A stretch of DNA of 64,000 nt from NCBI RefSeq assembly GCF_001435505.1, contig NZ_AZDO01000137.1:1-64000 (forward strand), in the 5' to 3' direction. Positions 17,386 to 24,821 of this stretch are shown here, piece after piece; position 1 is the stretch's first letter, and every line of letters begins with the position of its first letter. Made by a program: the position numbers and the translations under genes. The notes under the pieces are model-generated. The model was given only the letters and a program-made list of their open reading frames with translations, made no database searches and was not told where the DNA came from. Source of the DNA: Companilactobacillus futsaii JCM 17355 (GTDB lineage Bacteria; Bacillota; Bacilli; Lactobacillales; Lactobacillaceae).

Positions 17386-18463
17386 TGACTACGGCCTCCA
17401 TTTGCGTAATATTGACGCCTTCATGATTAAATAGCAGTACCTTTTCTGTAGCTGAAACTAGAATAGTATCGTAAGCTTTGAATTCAGCGTCACTAGCAAC
17501 TATCGCTGCAATTTCAAGATCGTTATGTGCCATTTTCGCATAAACAATTTTTTCATCACCTAGGAATTCAACACTCTTAACCGTTGCATTGGCTGTTAGT
17601 TCATCGACTTTTTCAAGCATCAATTCATTTGGTCTAATTCCAACTTGGAATTCGCTTTCAGGAACTTGTTGGTTGATAGACATTTCAAAATCATCGTTAA
17701 CTTTGATAGTTTGATCATTAATCTTAGTAGCAGGCAACAGATTGATTGGTGGTACTCCAAAGAAACTAGCCACGAATTCATTAGCTGGATGTTTGTAAAT
17801 CTCAGTTGGCGTGCCAATTTGTTGAACTTGTGAATCGTGCAACACCATGATGTGATCAGCCATTGTCATTGCTTCTACTTGATCATGGGTAACATAGATC
17901 AAAGTTAAACCAAGTTTTCTTTGAAGTGCATAAATTTCTTGGCGCATTTTAATTCTTAACTGAGCATCCAAGTTAGAAAGAGGTTCATCCATTAAACAAA
18001 TTTTAGCGTCACTAGCAACTGCACGAGCTAAAGCAACACGTTGTCTTTGACCACCTGATAATTCGCGTGGCTTGCGGTCTTTCAACTCTTCCAGATTAAC
18101 CATCTTTAAAGCTTCATTGACTCGTTCTTCAATTTCCGATTGAGAAGTACTTTTGCGAGCTTTTAATCCAAAAGCCACGTTATCCCAAACACTTAAGAAT
18201 GGGAAAAGCGCATAACTTTGGAAAACCATTGTTAAATTACGATCTTTGGGTGGTAAATCATTAACCAGTTGACCGTCAATATGAATCTCTCCTTCACTGA
18301 TAGAAGTCAAACCTGCAATCATTCGCAATAAAGTACTTTTTCCACAACCTGATGGACCAACGATCACGAAAAATTCTCCTGTTTGAATCTCTGCAGTTAC
18401 ATCATTCAAAACTGTTTTATCCGAATCATAAGACTTAGAAACATTTGTCAAAATTGTCGACAT
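17378..18463 (-). CDS. ugpC: ABC importer ATP-binding protein (UgpC/MalK-like)
   Basis: A 361-residue ATPase: Walker A GPSGCGKST, Q-loop MVFQSYALFP, signature LSGGQRQRVALARA, Walker B ICLMDEPLSNLD and switch YVTHDQVEAMTMAD. The C-terminal 120 residues form the OB/TOBE regulatory domain of the MalK group (VGIRPNELMLEK). The ATG at 18463 is preferred because GGAGGGAAATATCG precedes it. First gene of the four-gene operon. MalK-type ATPases can serve several sugar transporters, so it may be shared. Confidence 0.88.
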   Translation of the reverse strand: MSTILTNVSKSYDSDKTVLNDVTAEIQTGEFFVIVGPSGCGKSTLLRMIAGLTSISEGEIHIDGQLVNDLPPKDRNLTMVFQSYALFPFLSVWDNVAFGLKARKSTSQSEIEERVNEALKMVNLEELKDRKPRELSGGQRQRVALARAVASDAKICLMDEPLSNLDAQLRIKMRQEIYALQRKLGLTLIYVTHDQVEAMTMADHIMVLHDSQVQQIGTPTEIYKHPANEFVASFFGVPPINLLPATKINDQTIKVNDDFEMSINQQVPESEFQVGIRPNELMLEKVDELTANATVKSVEFLGDEKIVYAKMAHNDLEIAAIVASDAEFKAYDTILVSATEKVLLFNHEGVNITQMEAVVNA

Positions 18464-18546
18464 CGATATTTCCCTCCACATATGTCATTGACTATAGTAT
18501 GCAGTGGGGATGTATATATATAATCTATTTAATGTAAAAAAAATGT

Positions 18547-18572
18547 AAAAAAATAGACTGTTTTTACAGCCT
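18547..18572 (-). terminator. Terminator of the double-CMD gene
   Basis: On the minus strand AGGCTGT pairs with ACAGTCT (one wobble pair) around a loop of As, followed by ATTTTTTT. It lies nine bases past the stop at 18581 and upstream of the ugp operon. Confidence 0.75.
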
Positions 18573-18580
18573 AATTTACA

Positions 18581-19231
18581 TTATTCATTTGCTTGATGAA
18601 TCTTTTGTACTGAATTAATTACTAGTGGAAAACCAATATAAGGCAACAAAGTTAAAGCCGTCCAGATTAACTCTGATTCGGAATTACCGGCCTTCAAGCT
18701 ACCTAAAGCATGCGCCTTAATTTGAAAATCGACATTCATCGTAATCAGAGCCGCCAGCAAATATCTTTCACGATCTTTGACTGGTAAAGCACCTCTAGTA
18801 TAGTAATCGCCGAAAAAGTTCTTTGTGAGCCATTCTGGCAATAATTTACCGGCATTAGCTGGCAAATCTGCCATTAAGTCTTTAATTTCATTTCCATAAA
18901 GTGGCTTTTGAAATTCTAATCCAGCTTTATAAGTATCCTCTGGAATCGCAAAATGTTGTCCATCTTTTTTTGTTACTGTATTTAAAATTTTCAGTGCATT
19001 TTTAACTTTGCTTGAACCGATTGCCGGACTTAATTGATAAACTACCTCACGAATCAAATCAACCGATACTGTATTCAAAGCGACTGAAAAATGTTCCTTT
19101 AAATCATCATTAGCTTGCAGAACAGTTAAGGCACTAATAATAGTCAATTCTTGTTCTACTTTTGAAAGTGGATTTTCACTCGTTACCTCATCTTTGAATC
19201 TTTTCAGGATTGTTTTATAATCTTGATCCAT
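18581..19231 (-). CDS. Carboxymuconolactone decarboxylase (CMD) family protein, two domains
   Basis: A 216-residue all-helical protein that looks like two CMD units in tandem: one around LSKVEQELTIISALTVLQANDDLKEHFSVALN, the second around LPVKDRERYLLAALITMNVDFQIKAHALGSL. The protein has no cysteine at all, so it cannot use an AhpD-type CxxC mechanism; it may be a lactonase/decarboxylase-like or purely binding protein. Its own terminator follows. It sits beside a cupin and a second CMD gene, suggesting a shared function in detoxification or redox chemistry, but the substrate is unknown. Confidence 0.72.
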   Translation of the reverse strand: MDQDYKTILKRFKDEVTSENPLSKVEQELTIISALTVLQANDDLKEHFSVALNTVSVDLIREVVYQLSPAIGSSKVKNALKILNTVTKKDGQHFAIPEDTYKAGLEFQKPLYGNEIKDLMADLPANAGKLLPEWLTKNFFGDYYTRGALPVKDRERYLLAALITMNVDFQIKAHALGSLKAGNSESELIWTALTLLPYIGFPLVINSVQKIHQANE

Positions 19232-19303
19232 TCAAATCACCCCTACTTTAATGATATTACATTTATTCCGTAGGTTAAATGATAATTTGGTATCGATTAC
19301 ATT

Positions 19304-19714
19304 CTATAACTTGTCGTATTCTTCATCAGTAACTTTTTCAAGCCATTCAGAATTTCCTTTAGTAATAGCAACGTGACTGAACCAGCTATCTTTAGTAGCA
19401 CCATGCCAGTGTTTAACGCCTTCTTTGATAACGACAACGTCACCTTGTTTCAATAATTGAGCATCTTTGCCCCATTCTTGATACCAGCCTTCGCCACCTG
19501 TAACCAAAAGGATTTGGAAACCATTGTGGTGAATGTGCCAGTCATTACGACAACCTGGTTCAAAAGTAACATTGCCGATTCCAAAATCAATATTATCTTC
19601 AGGTTTTACTAAGCTATCTAAATAACTTTGTCCAATAAAATATTTTGCGTAATCAACGTTCTTATCTCCGACGGGGAAAACTCCACCATTTTTTAATTCT
19701 TCATACTTAGCCAT
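19304..19714 (-). CDS. Cupin domain protein
   Basis: A 136-residue single-domain cupin. The metal-binding motif 1 is RNDWHIHHNGFQILLVTGGEGWYQEWG (HxH, then E), and motif 2 is VVIKEGVKHWHGATKDSWFSHVAI (histidine). GGAAGGAAGATTAATT precedes the ATG at 19714, so the longer frame is rejected. It starts two bases after the CMD gene upstream and is co-transcribed with it. CMD-cupin pairs are common in lactic acid bacteria and are often regulated by MerR proteins, as here; the reaction is not established. Confidence 0.82.
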   Translation of the reverse strand: MAKYEELKNGGVFPVGDKNVDYAKYFIGQSYLDSLVKPEDNIDFGIGNVTFEPGCRNDWHIHHNGFQILLVTGGEGWYQEWGKDAQLLKQGDVVVIKEGVKHWHGATKDSWFSHVAITKGNSEWLEKVTDEEYDKL

Positions 19715-19716
19715 AA

Positions 19717-20040
19717 TTAATCTTCCTTCCAAATTTCTTTTGCACGGTTGAATGCACTCCAAGCCTTAGGCCAACCGGCATAAAATGATAAATGTGTAAT
19801 TTCTGCTACGATTTCATCTTTAGTGATACCGTTCTTTTTGCCAATCTTTAAATGGGCATCTAATTGTTCAATATTTCCTGCTGAAATGATGCTGGCAATA
19901 GTGATCATTGAACGATCATGAGCTGAAAGTTCATTTTCCTTGCTCCAAACTTCACCAAATAATACATCATCGTTTAAAGCCGCAAATTGAGGAGCAAATT
20001 CTCCCAAATTGTCACGTCCGGCTGTTTGTTTTTCTGCCAT
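19717..20040 (-). CDS. Carboxymuconolactone decarboxylase family protein
   Basis: A 107-residue single CMD domain: LSAHDRSMITIASIISAGNIEQLDAHLKIGKKNGITKDEIVAEITHLSFYAGWPKAWSAF. The usual catalytic cysteines are absent. The ATG at 20040 follows GGAGGAATAAAA. First gene of a two-gene unit with the cupin. A perfect MerR-type palindrome lies 42 bases upstream at 20082-20101, where it can overlap the promoter, so the pair is probably controlled by the MerR gene at 20246. Confidence 0.82.
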   Translation of the reverse strand: MAEKQTAGRDNLGEFAPQFAALNDDVLFGEVWSKENELSAHDRSMITIASIISAGNIEQLDAHLKIGKKNGITKDEIVAEITHLSFYAGWPKAWSAFNRAKEIWKED

Positions 20041-20081
20041 TTTTATTCCTCCGTTCATTAAGTCGATAATCTTATTAAACA

Positions 20082-20101
20082 ACTTAAAGTTGACTTTAAG
20101 T
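20082..20101. promoter_or_regulatory. MerR-type operator, copy 1
   Basis: The sequence ACTTAAAGTTGACTTTAAGT is a near-perfect palindrome (ACTTAAAGT/ACTTTAAGT around a TG centre). The identical 20-mer occurs at 20706-20725 upstream of the MerR gene. It lies upstream of the CMD-cupin unit. Confidence 0.75.
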
Positions 20102-20121
20102 CAAGGGATAGCTCTAAATTA

Positions 20122-20142
20122 TTTTGTCTCAGCAAGACAAAA
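20122..20142. other. Small perfect hairpin next to the merR terminator
   Basis: TTTTGTCT pairs with AGACAAAA around CAGCA. Its T-run flank and position next to the hairpin at 20143-20191 suggest that it is part of the termination region between the CMD promoter and the merR 3' end. Confidence 0.5.
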
Positions 20143-20191
20143 AGGATGTCACCAGAATTACAGCAACATACTGCAATTCTAGTGACATCCT
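20143..20191 (-). terminator. merR terminator, member of the covarying central-hairpin family
   Basis: AGGATGTCAC pairs with GTGACATCCT and the inner AGAATT with AATTCT; the loop ACAGCAACATACTG and the flank CTATTAATTTT match the central hairpins at 30797, 46177 and 55315. In those copies the outer stem is AGAAGATATTACT-type, so the paired bases have changed together while loop and flank are kept. On the minus strand it runs into TTTTTG just past the merR stop, as an intrinsic terminator. Confidence 0.8.
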
Positions 20192-20245
20192 CTATTAATT
20201 TTTTAAATAATTTATATAACTACAATCTAGCCGACATCATAAAAA

Positions 20246-20692
20246 CTATCTATCTTCCAAATACCCATGATTCAAATTCTTCAAATACTCAGAAAAGCTT
20301 TCACTGTCTTCAATGTGTCCGCCTTGTTTACCCTTGTACCAATCCAACTTATCGTTAAGAATCGTCCAACCATCTTGCAGTCTCTGATACTCAACCTCAA
20401 AATTACGACGAACTTCTTCTAACAATTCGATTCGTTGGTTAATAGTTGAATCACCTTGAGCACGCAATTGAACGTAACGCTTTAATTGATCGATCGACAT
20501 CCCAGTACTTTTGAGATGCAATAAGAATTTGACCCAACGGACGTCTTGTTCAGTGTAATAACGGATACCACTTTCATTACGATGTGGTCTAATCAATCCT
20601 TCTTTTTCGTAATAACGCAATGTGGGGCTGTTTAAGCCGACTATCTCAGAAAAATCACCGATACGGTATTTTTTATCAATTTTTACTGGCAT
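20246..20692 (-). CDS. MerR family transcriptional regulator
   Basis: A 148-residue regulator. The N-terminal winged helix is YRIGDFSEIVGLNSPTLRYYEKEGLIRPHRNESGIRYYTEQDVRWVKFLLHL, followed by the long dimerisation helix (IELLEEVRRNFEVEYQRLQDGW). No cysteine pair for metals is seen, so a small organic ligand or redox cue is more likely. GGAGG precedes the ATG at 20692 by eight bases. Identical palindromes before this gene and before the CMD-cupin unit argue for autoregulation and control of that unit. Confidence 0.88.
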   Translation of the reverse strand: MPVKIDKKYRIGDFSEIVGLNSPTLRYYEKEGLIRPHRNESGIRYYTEQDVRWVKFLLHLKSTGMSIDQLKRYVQLRAQGDSTINQRIELLEEVRRNFEVEYQRLQDGWTILNDKLDWYKGKQGGHIEDSESFSEYLKNLNHGYLEDR

Positions 20693-20705
20693 TTCATCAT
20701 CCTCC

Positions 20706-20725
20706 ACTTAAAGTTGACTTTAAGT
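20706..20725. promoter_or_regulatory. MerR-type operator, copy 2
   Basis: Exact copy of the 20-base palindrome at 20082-20101, located 14 bases upstream of the merR start. It would control merR itself. Confidence 0.75.
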
Positions 20726-20737
20726 ATAACACATTAA

Positions 20738-21442
20738 CTACAAATCTACGCCACCGTCGACTTTAAGAACTTGACCGGTAATAAAATCATTTTCCATCAA
20801 GTAAATATAAGCAGATGCGACCTCATCGATTTTGGCAACTCTACCTAATGGGACGTTTTCTGCCACATTATCTTCTTGTTTAGCTAACTGCTTAGAATTC
20901 ATATCACGCCATAAACCAGTTGGAGTCCAAGTTGGTGAGACAGCATTGATTCGATTATTTGGGGCTAATTCAACTGCTACACCTTCAACCATCGTATTGA
21001 TGGCTTGGTTACCAATAATAGCACCAGAGGCGTCATACGGATGACCACCAGAGCCAGAAGTCAAAATAATCGAGCCATTCTTGCGTAAATTCTTACTGGC
21101 GATTTGGACTAATTGTAAGTTGGCAAAGAATTTATCTTCGATAGCTTTACGAATTTCTTCAACTGGACTGTCCAAAAAGCCCCCACCCATAGCTCCACCT
21201 AACATGGAAACTATGTGGTCAAATGAACCGTATTTTTCAAAAAAACGAGTAAGTTGTTTAGGATCTTGCGCATCTAATGAACTACCTTGGATATCATCGT
21301 CATATCTAACTTCATTAACTCGAGCTTGATCACGTCCAATAACATACACTTCAGCTTTTCTATGTTGAGCTTTGATGGCAACTTCTTTACCAAAACCTGA
21401 AGTACCACCGATAACTAAGACTTTATCATTTTCTAAACTCAT
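20738..21442 (-). CDS. Short-chain dehydrogenase/reductase family protein with atypical active site
   Basis: A 234-residue Rossmann protein: VLVIGGTSGFGKEVAIKA (TGxxxGxG-type), SMLGGAMGG in place of NNAG, SIILTSGSGG with the serine, and a C-terminal VLKVDGGVDL. The catalytic YxxxK is missing: after the serine the sequence reads GHPYDASGAIIGNQ, with no lysine. It may bind NAD(P) without standard SDR catalysis. GAGGGTATTAGA precedes the ATG at 21442, 14 bases after the permease stop, so it is probably co-transcribed with the ABC pair upstream. Confidence 0.8.
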   Translation of the reverse strand: MSLENDKVLVIGGTSGFGKEVAIKAQHRKAEVYVIGRDQARVNEVRYDDDIQGSSLDAQDPKQLTRFFEKYGSFDHIVSMLGGAMGGGFLDSPVEEIRKAIEDKFFANLQLVQIASKNLRKNGSIILTSGSGGHPYDASGAIIGNQAINTMVEGVAVELAPNNRINAVSPTWTPTGLWRDMNSKQLAKQEDNVAENVPLGRVAKIDEVASAYIYLMENDFITGQVLKVDGGVDL

Positions 21443-21456
21443 TCTAATACCCTCAA

Positions 21457-23982
21457 TCATTCATTAGATTTCAATGCACCAATCATATCAATGTGTTGCA
21501 ATTTCTTATGCGTTACCAGCATGACAATTGCAGTAAAGACAATCATCAATAACGTTGCTACCAAATATCCAAACCAACTGATAGTCAATGGAAAGATAAC
21601 TTGTTCCGTAGCTGCTTGGTTCAAAATGTAAGCTGTCAACAAGTTACCGACACCATAACCGACAACGATACCAACAATTGTCAAAATGATATTCTCACGC
21701 ACGATGTACATTGTCACTTCATTATTATAAAAGCCTAAGACCTTGATTGTCGACAATTCTCTGATTCTTTCGGAAACATTTATGTTGGTCAAATTATACA
21801 AAACAACAAATGAAAGAATTCCTGATAAGAGAACAAAAATCAAGATAATTGGTTTCAAAGACGATGACATTTTTGAAACCGTACTTAAGGTATCATGCGT
21901 ATAACTAGTACCCATGACTTCACCAGAATCTAACAATTTATTGGCCAGATTTTTACGTTGCTTTTCAGTTTGTGATTTCAAATGCAACAATAAAGTATTA
22001 CCAGATGCTTGCTTACCAAAAGTCGTTTGATACATATCAGGACTGAGATAAATGAAATGTCCGATAAAGTTTTGCGTGATAGCTTTTACTTTGACCGTAA
22101 CTTTTTTACCATTCGTTACATTAAGATGAACTGTATCGCCTTTTTTTACTTCTAATAATTGAGCTGTCTTCTTAGAGAGAACAACTTGATGCTTCTGTAA
22201 ATTGGTTTCTAAATGAACATACTTATCAAAGCTTTTGATCGACTTAGGCGTATAAACGTTAACATCATTAACTTGTTGCTTATTGGCTTTCAACTTAGCA
22301 GTTGTGGAATTAATAACAGTACTGCTTTTATATTGATCATTTTTATTCAAAATCTTTCTAACTTTACTTAGATTTTTATTATCGTTTAACTTTACGACTG
22401 CTTGATAATCAAATATTTCTGAATATTGACGATTACCACTGGCTGAAATAGAATTTTGAATCCCAAAACCAGTCAAAATCAAGGCCGTTCCACCAGCGAT
22501 TCCGATAATTGTCATAAACATTCTGGATTTGAATCTGAATAAATTACGATAACTAACCTTGCTATTAAAACTCAAATGATTCCAAAGTGGTTTGATCCGT
22601 TCCAACAAAATCTTCTTAGCAGACTTAGGACTCTTTGGGCGCATCAAAGCAGCAGGTCCTGCGACAAGTTCCTTTTTAATAACAATTATGGCAGCACCTA
22701 AAGTAGCTAATAATGAGAATATTGCTGCAATCAAAATGACCCACCACTGCAAGTCAACGACCCAATCTAAAGCAATATATTGCTTATACAAAGCGAGAAC
22801 TATTCGTGGCAAAGTTTCATTACCAATAAGTGATCCCAATATTGCCCCAATCAAGCCGGCTGATATTGCATAGTAATAATAATTACGTGAAATTTCCCAT
22901 TTAGTGTAGCCGAGGGCTTTAAAAGTACCAATTTCACTACGAGCTTCTTCGACCATTCTTGTAATTGTGGTAAAAGTAATCAATGCCGCTATTAGGAAGA
23001 AGAAGACTGGGAACACATTAGCGATAGCAGCGATTCGATCAGAACTTTCTCCGTAAGCTGAAAATCCTGATAAATCTTCACGCGTTTGCCAAGTGTAAGA
23101 GGTCTTAGACTGTTTCAAAATCTTAATCTTAGCAGTATTCAATTTAGCCAACTGTTCACTGTATGCTTGAGGATCAGCGGCCTTTAAAGGGTCCAATTGT
23201 TGCCTTTGACTATTGATCTGTTTCAAATAGGTGCCAGCAACTTCTCGGGTTCGTTGAGCACTGCGACCTTTAAACTCATGTTTCAACAATCTTAATTTTT
23301 TATTAACTGCTTTTTTGTAGTCTTTACTGAAAGTATTTTTATCCTTCAATGAATTAAAATGCAGATTCAGCAACGTTCCAACGGACATATCTAATTGATT
23401 CTCTGGTACATAAGCAAACAATTGCACCTGCCCGTCAGCGATATTCGTCGCCCCACGTGATTGGTTATCGATATACTGTGGAGAATCCGCAAAGCCAACA
23501 ATTTTGTAAGAACGTTTCTTCAAAGCAGCATCTTTAGCAAATTTGAATGTTTGTCCCAATTTATAGTCGTATTTATTTTTAGCATTTTTATCTAAAACAA
23601 TTTCATTACTATTTCTAGGTAAGCGACCACTTCGCATGATCAATTGATTTTGTTTAGCTTTTTCATCATAGCCATATAACGCTATGGCAACTTTACTTCT
23701 ACCCCCGATAACGTATTTGAATTTAGTAGCTTCAACTTGTGCCCCAGGGACCTTTTTAGCTAAATCAACATCCGTTTGATTAAAACCAGTCGTCGATAAA
23801 ACTTGGATATCCGATAAATTCTTATCCGCAACCGTCTTATTCAACGAATCATTCAAACTAGGACCGGCCGCTTTGACACCGACAAAAATCAAAACTCCTA
23901 GCATGATGATCAAGATAATAGCGATAAAACGACCTTTTGAATGTTTGATTTCTTGAATCATATTTTTAGATAATGGTTTCAT
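21457..23982 (-). CDS. FtsX/MacB-type ABC transporter permease
   Basis: An 841-residue membrane protein with the FtsX-like architecture duplicated: an N-terminal helix (GRFIAIILIIMLGVLIFVGVKA), a large extracytoplasmic domain of about 280 residues, three helices, another helix with an extracytoplasmic domain, and three C-terminal helices. VEEARSEIGTFKALGYTKWEI and SERIRELSTIKVLGFYNNEV are the two conserved FtsX motifs. The ATPase gene lies 11 bases upstream. Such systems export peptides or lipids or act as mechanotransmission devices for antimicrobial resistance; no two-component genes are next to it. Confidence 0.85.
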   Translation of the reverse strand: MKPLSKNMIQEIKHSKGRFIAIILIIMLGVLIFVGVKAAGPSLNDSLNKTVADKNLSDIQVLSTTGFNQTDVDLAKKVPGAQVEATKFKYVIGGRSKVAIALYGYDEKAKQNQLIMRSGRLPRNSNEIVLDKNAKNKYDYKLGQTFKFAKDAALKKRSYKIVGFADSPQYIDNQSRGATNIADGQVQLFAYVPENQLDMSVGTLLNLHFNSLKDKNTFSKDYKKAVNKKLRLLKHEFKGRSAQRTREVAGTYLKQINSQRQQLDPLKAADPQAYSEQLAKLNTAKIKILKQSKTSYTWQTREDLSGFSAYGESSDRIAAIANVFPVFFFLIAALITFTTITRMVEEARSEIGTFKALGYTKWEISRNYYYYAISAGLIGAILGSLIGNETLPRIVLALYKQYIALDWVVDLQWWVILIAAIFSLLATLGAAIIVIKKELVAGPAALMRPKSPKSAKKILLERIKPLWNHLSFNSKVSYRNLFRFKSRMFMTIIGIAGGTALILTGFGIQNSISASGNRQYSEIFDYQAVVKLNDNKNLSKVRKILNKNDQYKSSTVINSTTAKLKANKQQVNDVNVYTPKSIKSFDKYVHLETNLQKHQVVLSKKTAQLLEVKKGDTVHLNVTNGKKVTVKVKAITQNFIGHFIYLSPDMYQTTFGKQASGNTLLLHLKSQTEKQRKNLANKLLDSGEVMGTSYTHDTLSTVSKMSSSLKPIILIFVLLSGILSFVVLYNLTNINVSERIRELSTIKVLGFYNNEVTMYIVRENIILTIVGIVVGYGVGNLLTAYILNQAATEQVIFPLTISWFGYLVATLLMIVFTAIVMLVTHKKLQHIDMIGALKSNE

Positions 23983-23993
23983 CTAACTATCAC

Positions 23994-24695
23994 CTACCAT
24001 TCGATGTCTTTGACAGGCATAGGATTAGGATTATCTTCAATTGATTGGACTTTGGCATCGTGAATTCGAATGACCCGGTCAGCCATTTTTGCTAAAGCCG
24101 AATTGTGAGTAATGACGATAACAGTCTTATTGTCCAAATAACTAGCATTCTGCAATAAAGTCAAAACTTGCTTACCAGTTTGATAATCCAGTGCTCCTGT
24201 AGGTTCATCACAAAGTAATAATTTAGGATTTTTGGCCAAAGCTCTAGCAATAGCCACACGTTGCTGTTCTCCACCAGATAACTGAGATGGAAAGTTGTCG
24301 ATTCGATCTCCCAAACCAACTGCTCGTAAAGTTTCGGATGCATCCAGAGCATCTTTAACAATGGCTGAAGCTAGTTCCACATTTTCTTTGGTCGTCAAAT
24401 TAGGTATTAAATTATAAAATTGAAAAATAAAACCAACATCATTGCGGCGATAAGTTGTTAGTTCTCGTTCAGAGAATTGAGCAATATCGGTCCCATCAAT
24501 GATTACTTGACCTTCACTAGGTGTATCCATGCCACCCAAAATATTTAAAACAGTCGATTTACCAGCACCACTAGGTCCTAGAATAACTGTCAGTTTTCCT
24601 TGTTCGACATCAAAGGAGAGCTTATCATTCGCATAAATAGTCGTCTCTCCCATTTGATATCGCTTTGATTCATTCCTGACTTCAATATATGCCAT
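23994..24695 (-). CDS. ABC transporter ATP-binding protein (MacB/LolD type)
   Basis: A 233-residue ATPase: Walker [11 protein letters not shown]-loop [12 protein letters not shown], signature [19 protein letters not shown], Walker [13 protein letters not shown], switch [16 protein letters not shown]. The DEPTGALD and NLIPNLT sequences are typical of the MacB/LolD group that pairs with FtsX-like permeases. The ATG at 24695 is chosen after AAAGGTGAGGATA. First gene of an ATPase-permease-SDR unit. Confidence 0.88.
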   Translation of the reverse strand: MAYIEVRNESKRYQMGETTIYANDKLSFDVEQGKLTVILGPSGAGKSTVLNILGGMDTPSEGQVIIDGTDIAQFSERELTTYRRNDVGFIFQFYNLIPNLTTKENVELASAIVKDALDASETLRAVGLGDRIDNFPSQLSGGEQQRVAIARALAKNPKLLLCDEPTGALDYQTGKQVLTLLQNASYLDNKTVIVITHNSALAKMADRVIRIHDAKVQSIEDNPNPMPVKDIEW

Positions 24696-24777
24696 TATCC
24701 TCACCTTTCCTCGATAATAATATTATAAAGGAAAACGAATACATCATTAAGGTAAAAACATATAAATTAATTCATAA

Positions 24778-24813
24778 AAAAAGCAAACTTCCTTTCTCAG
24801 AAGTTTGCTTTTA
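24778..24813 (-). terminator. pepO terminator
   Basis: AAGCAAACTTC pairs with GAAGTTTGCTT around CTTTCTCA, with seven Ts following on the minus strand. It lies immediately after the pepO stop. Confidence 0.88.
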
Positions 24814-24821
24814 AATTATTT

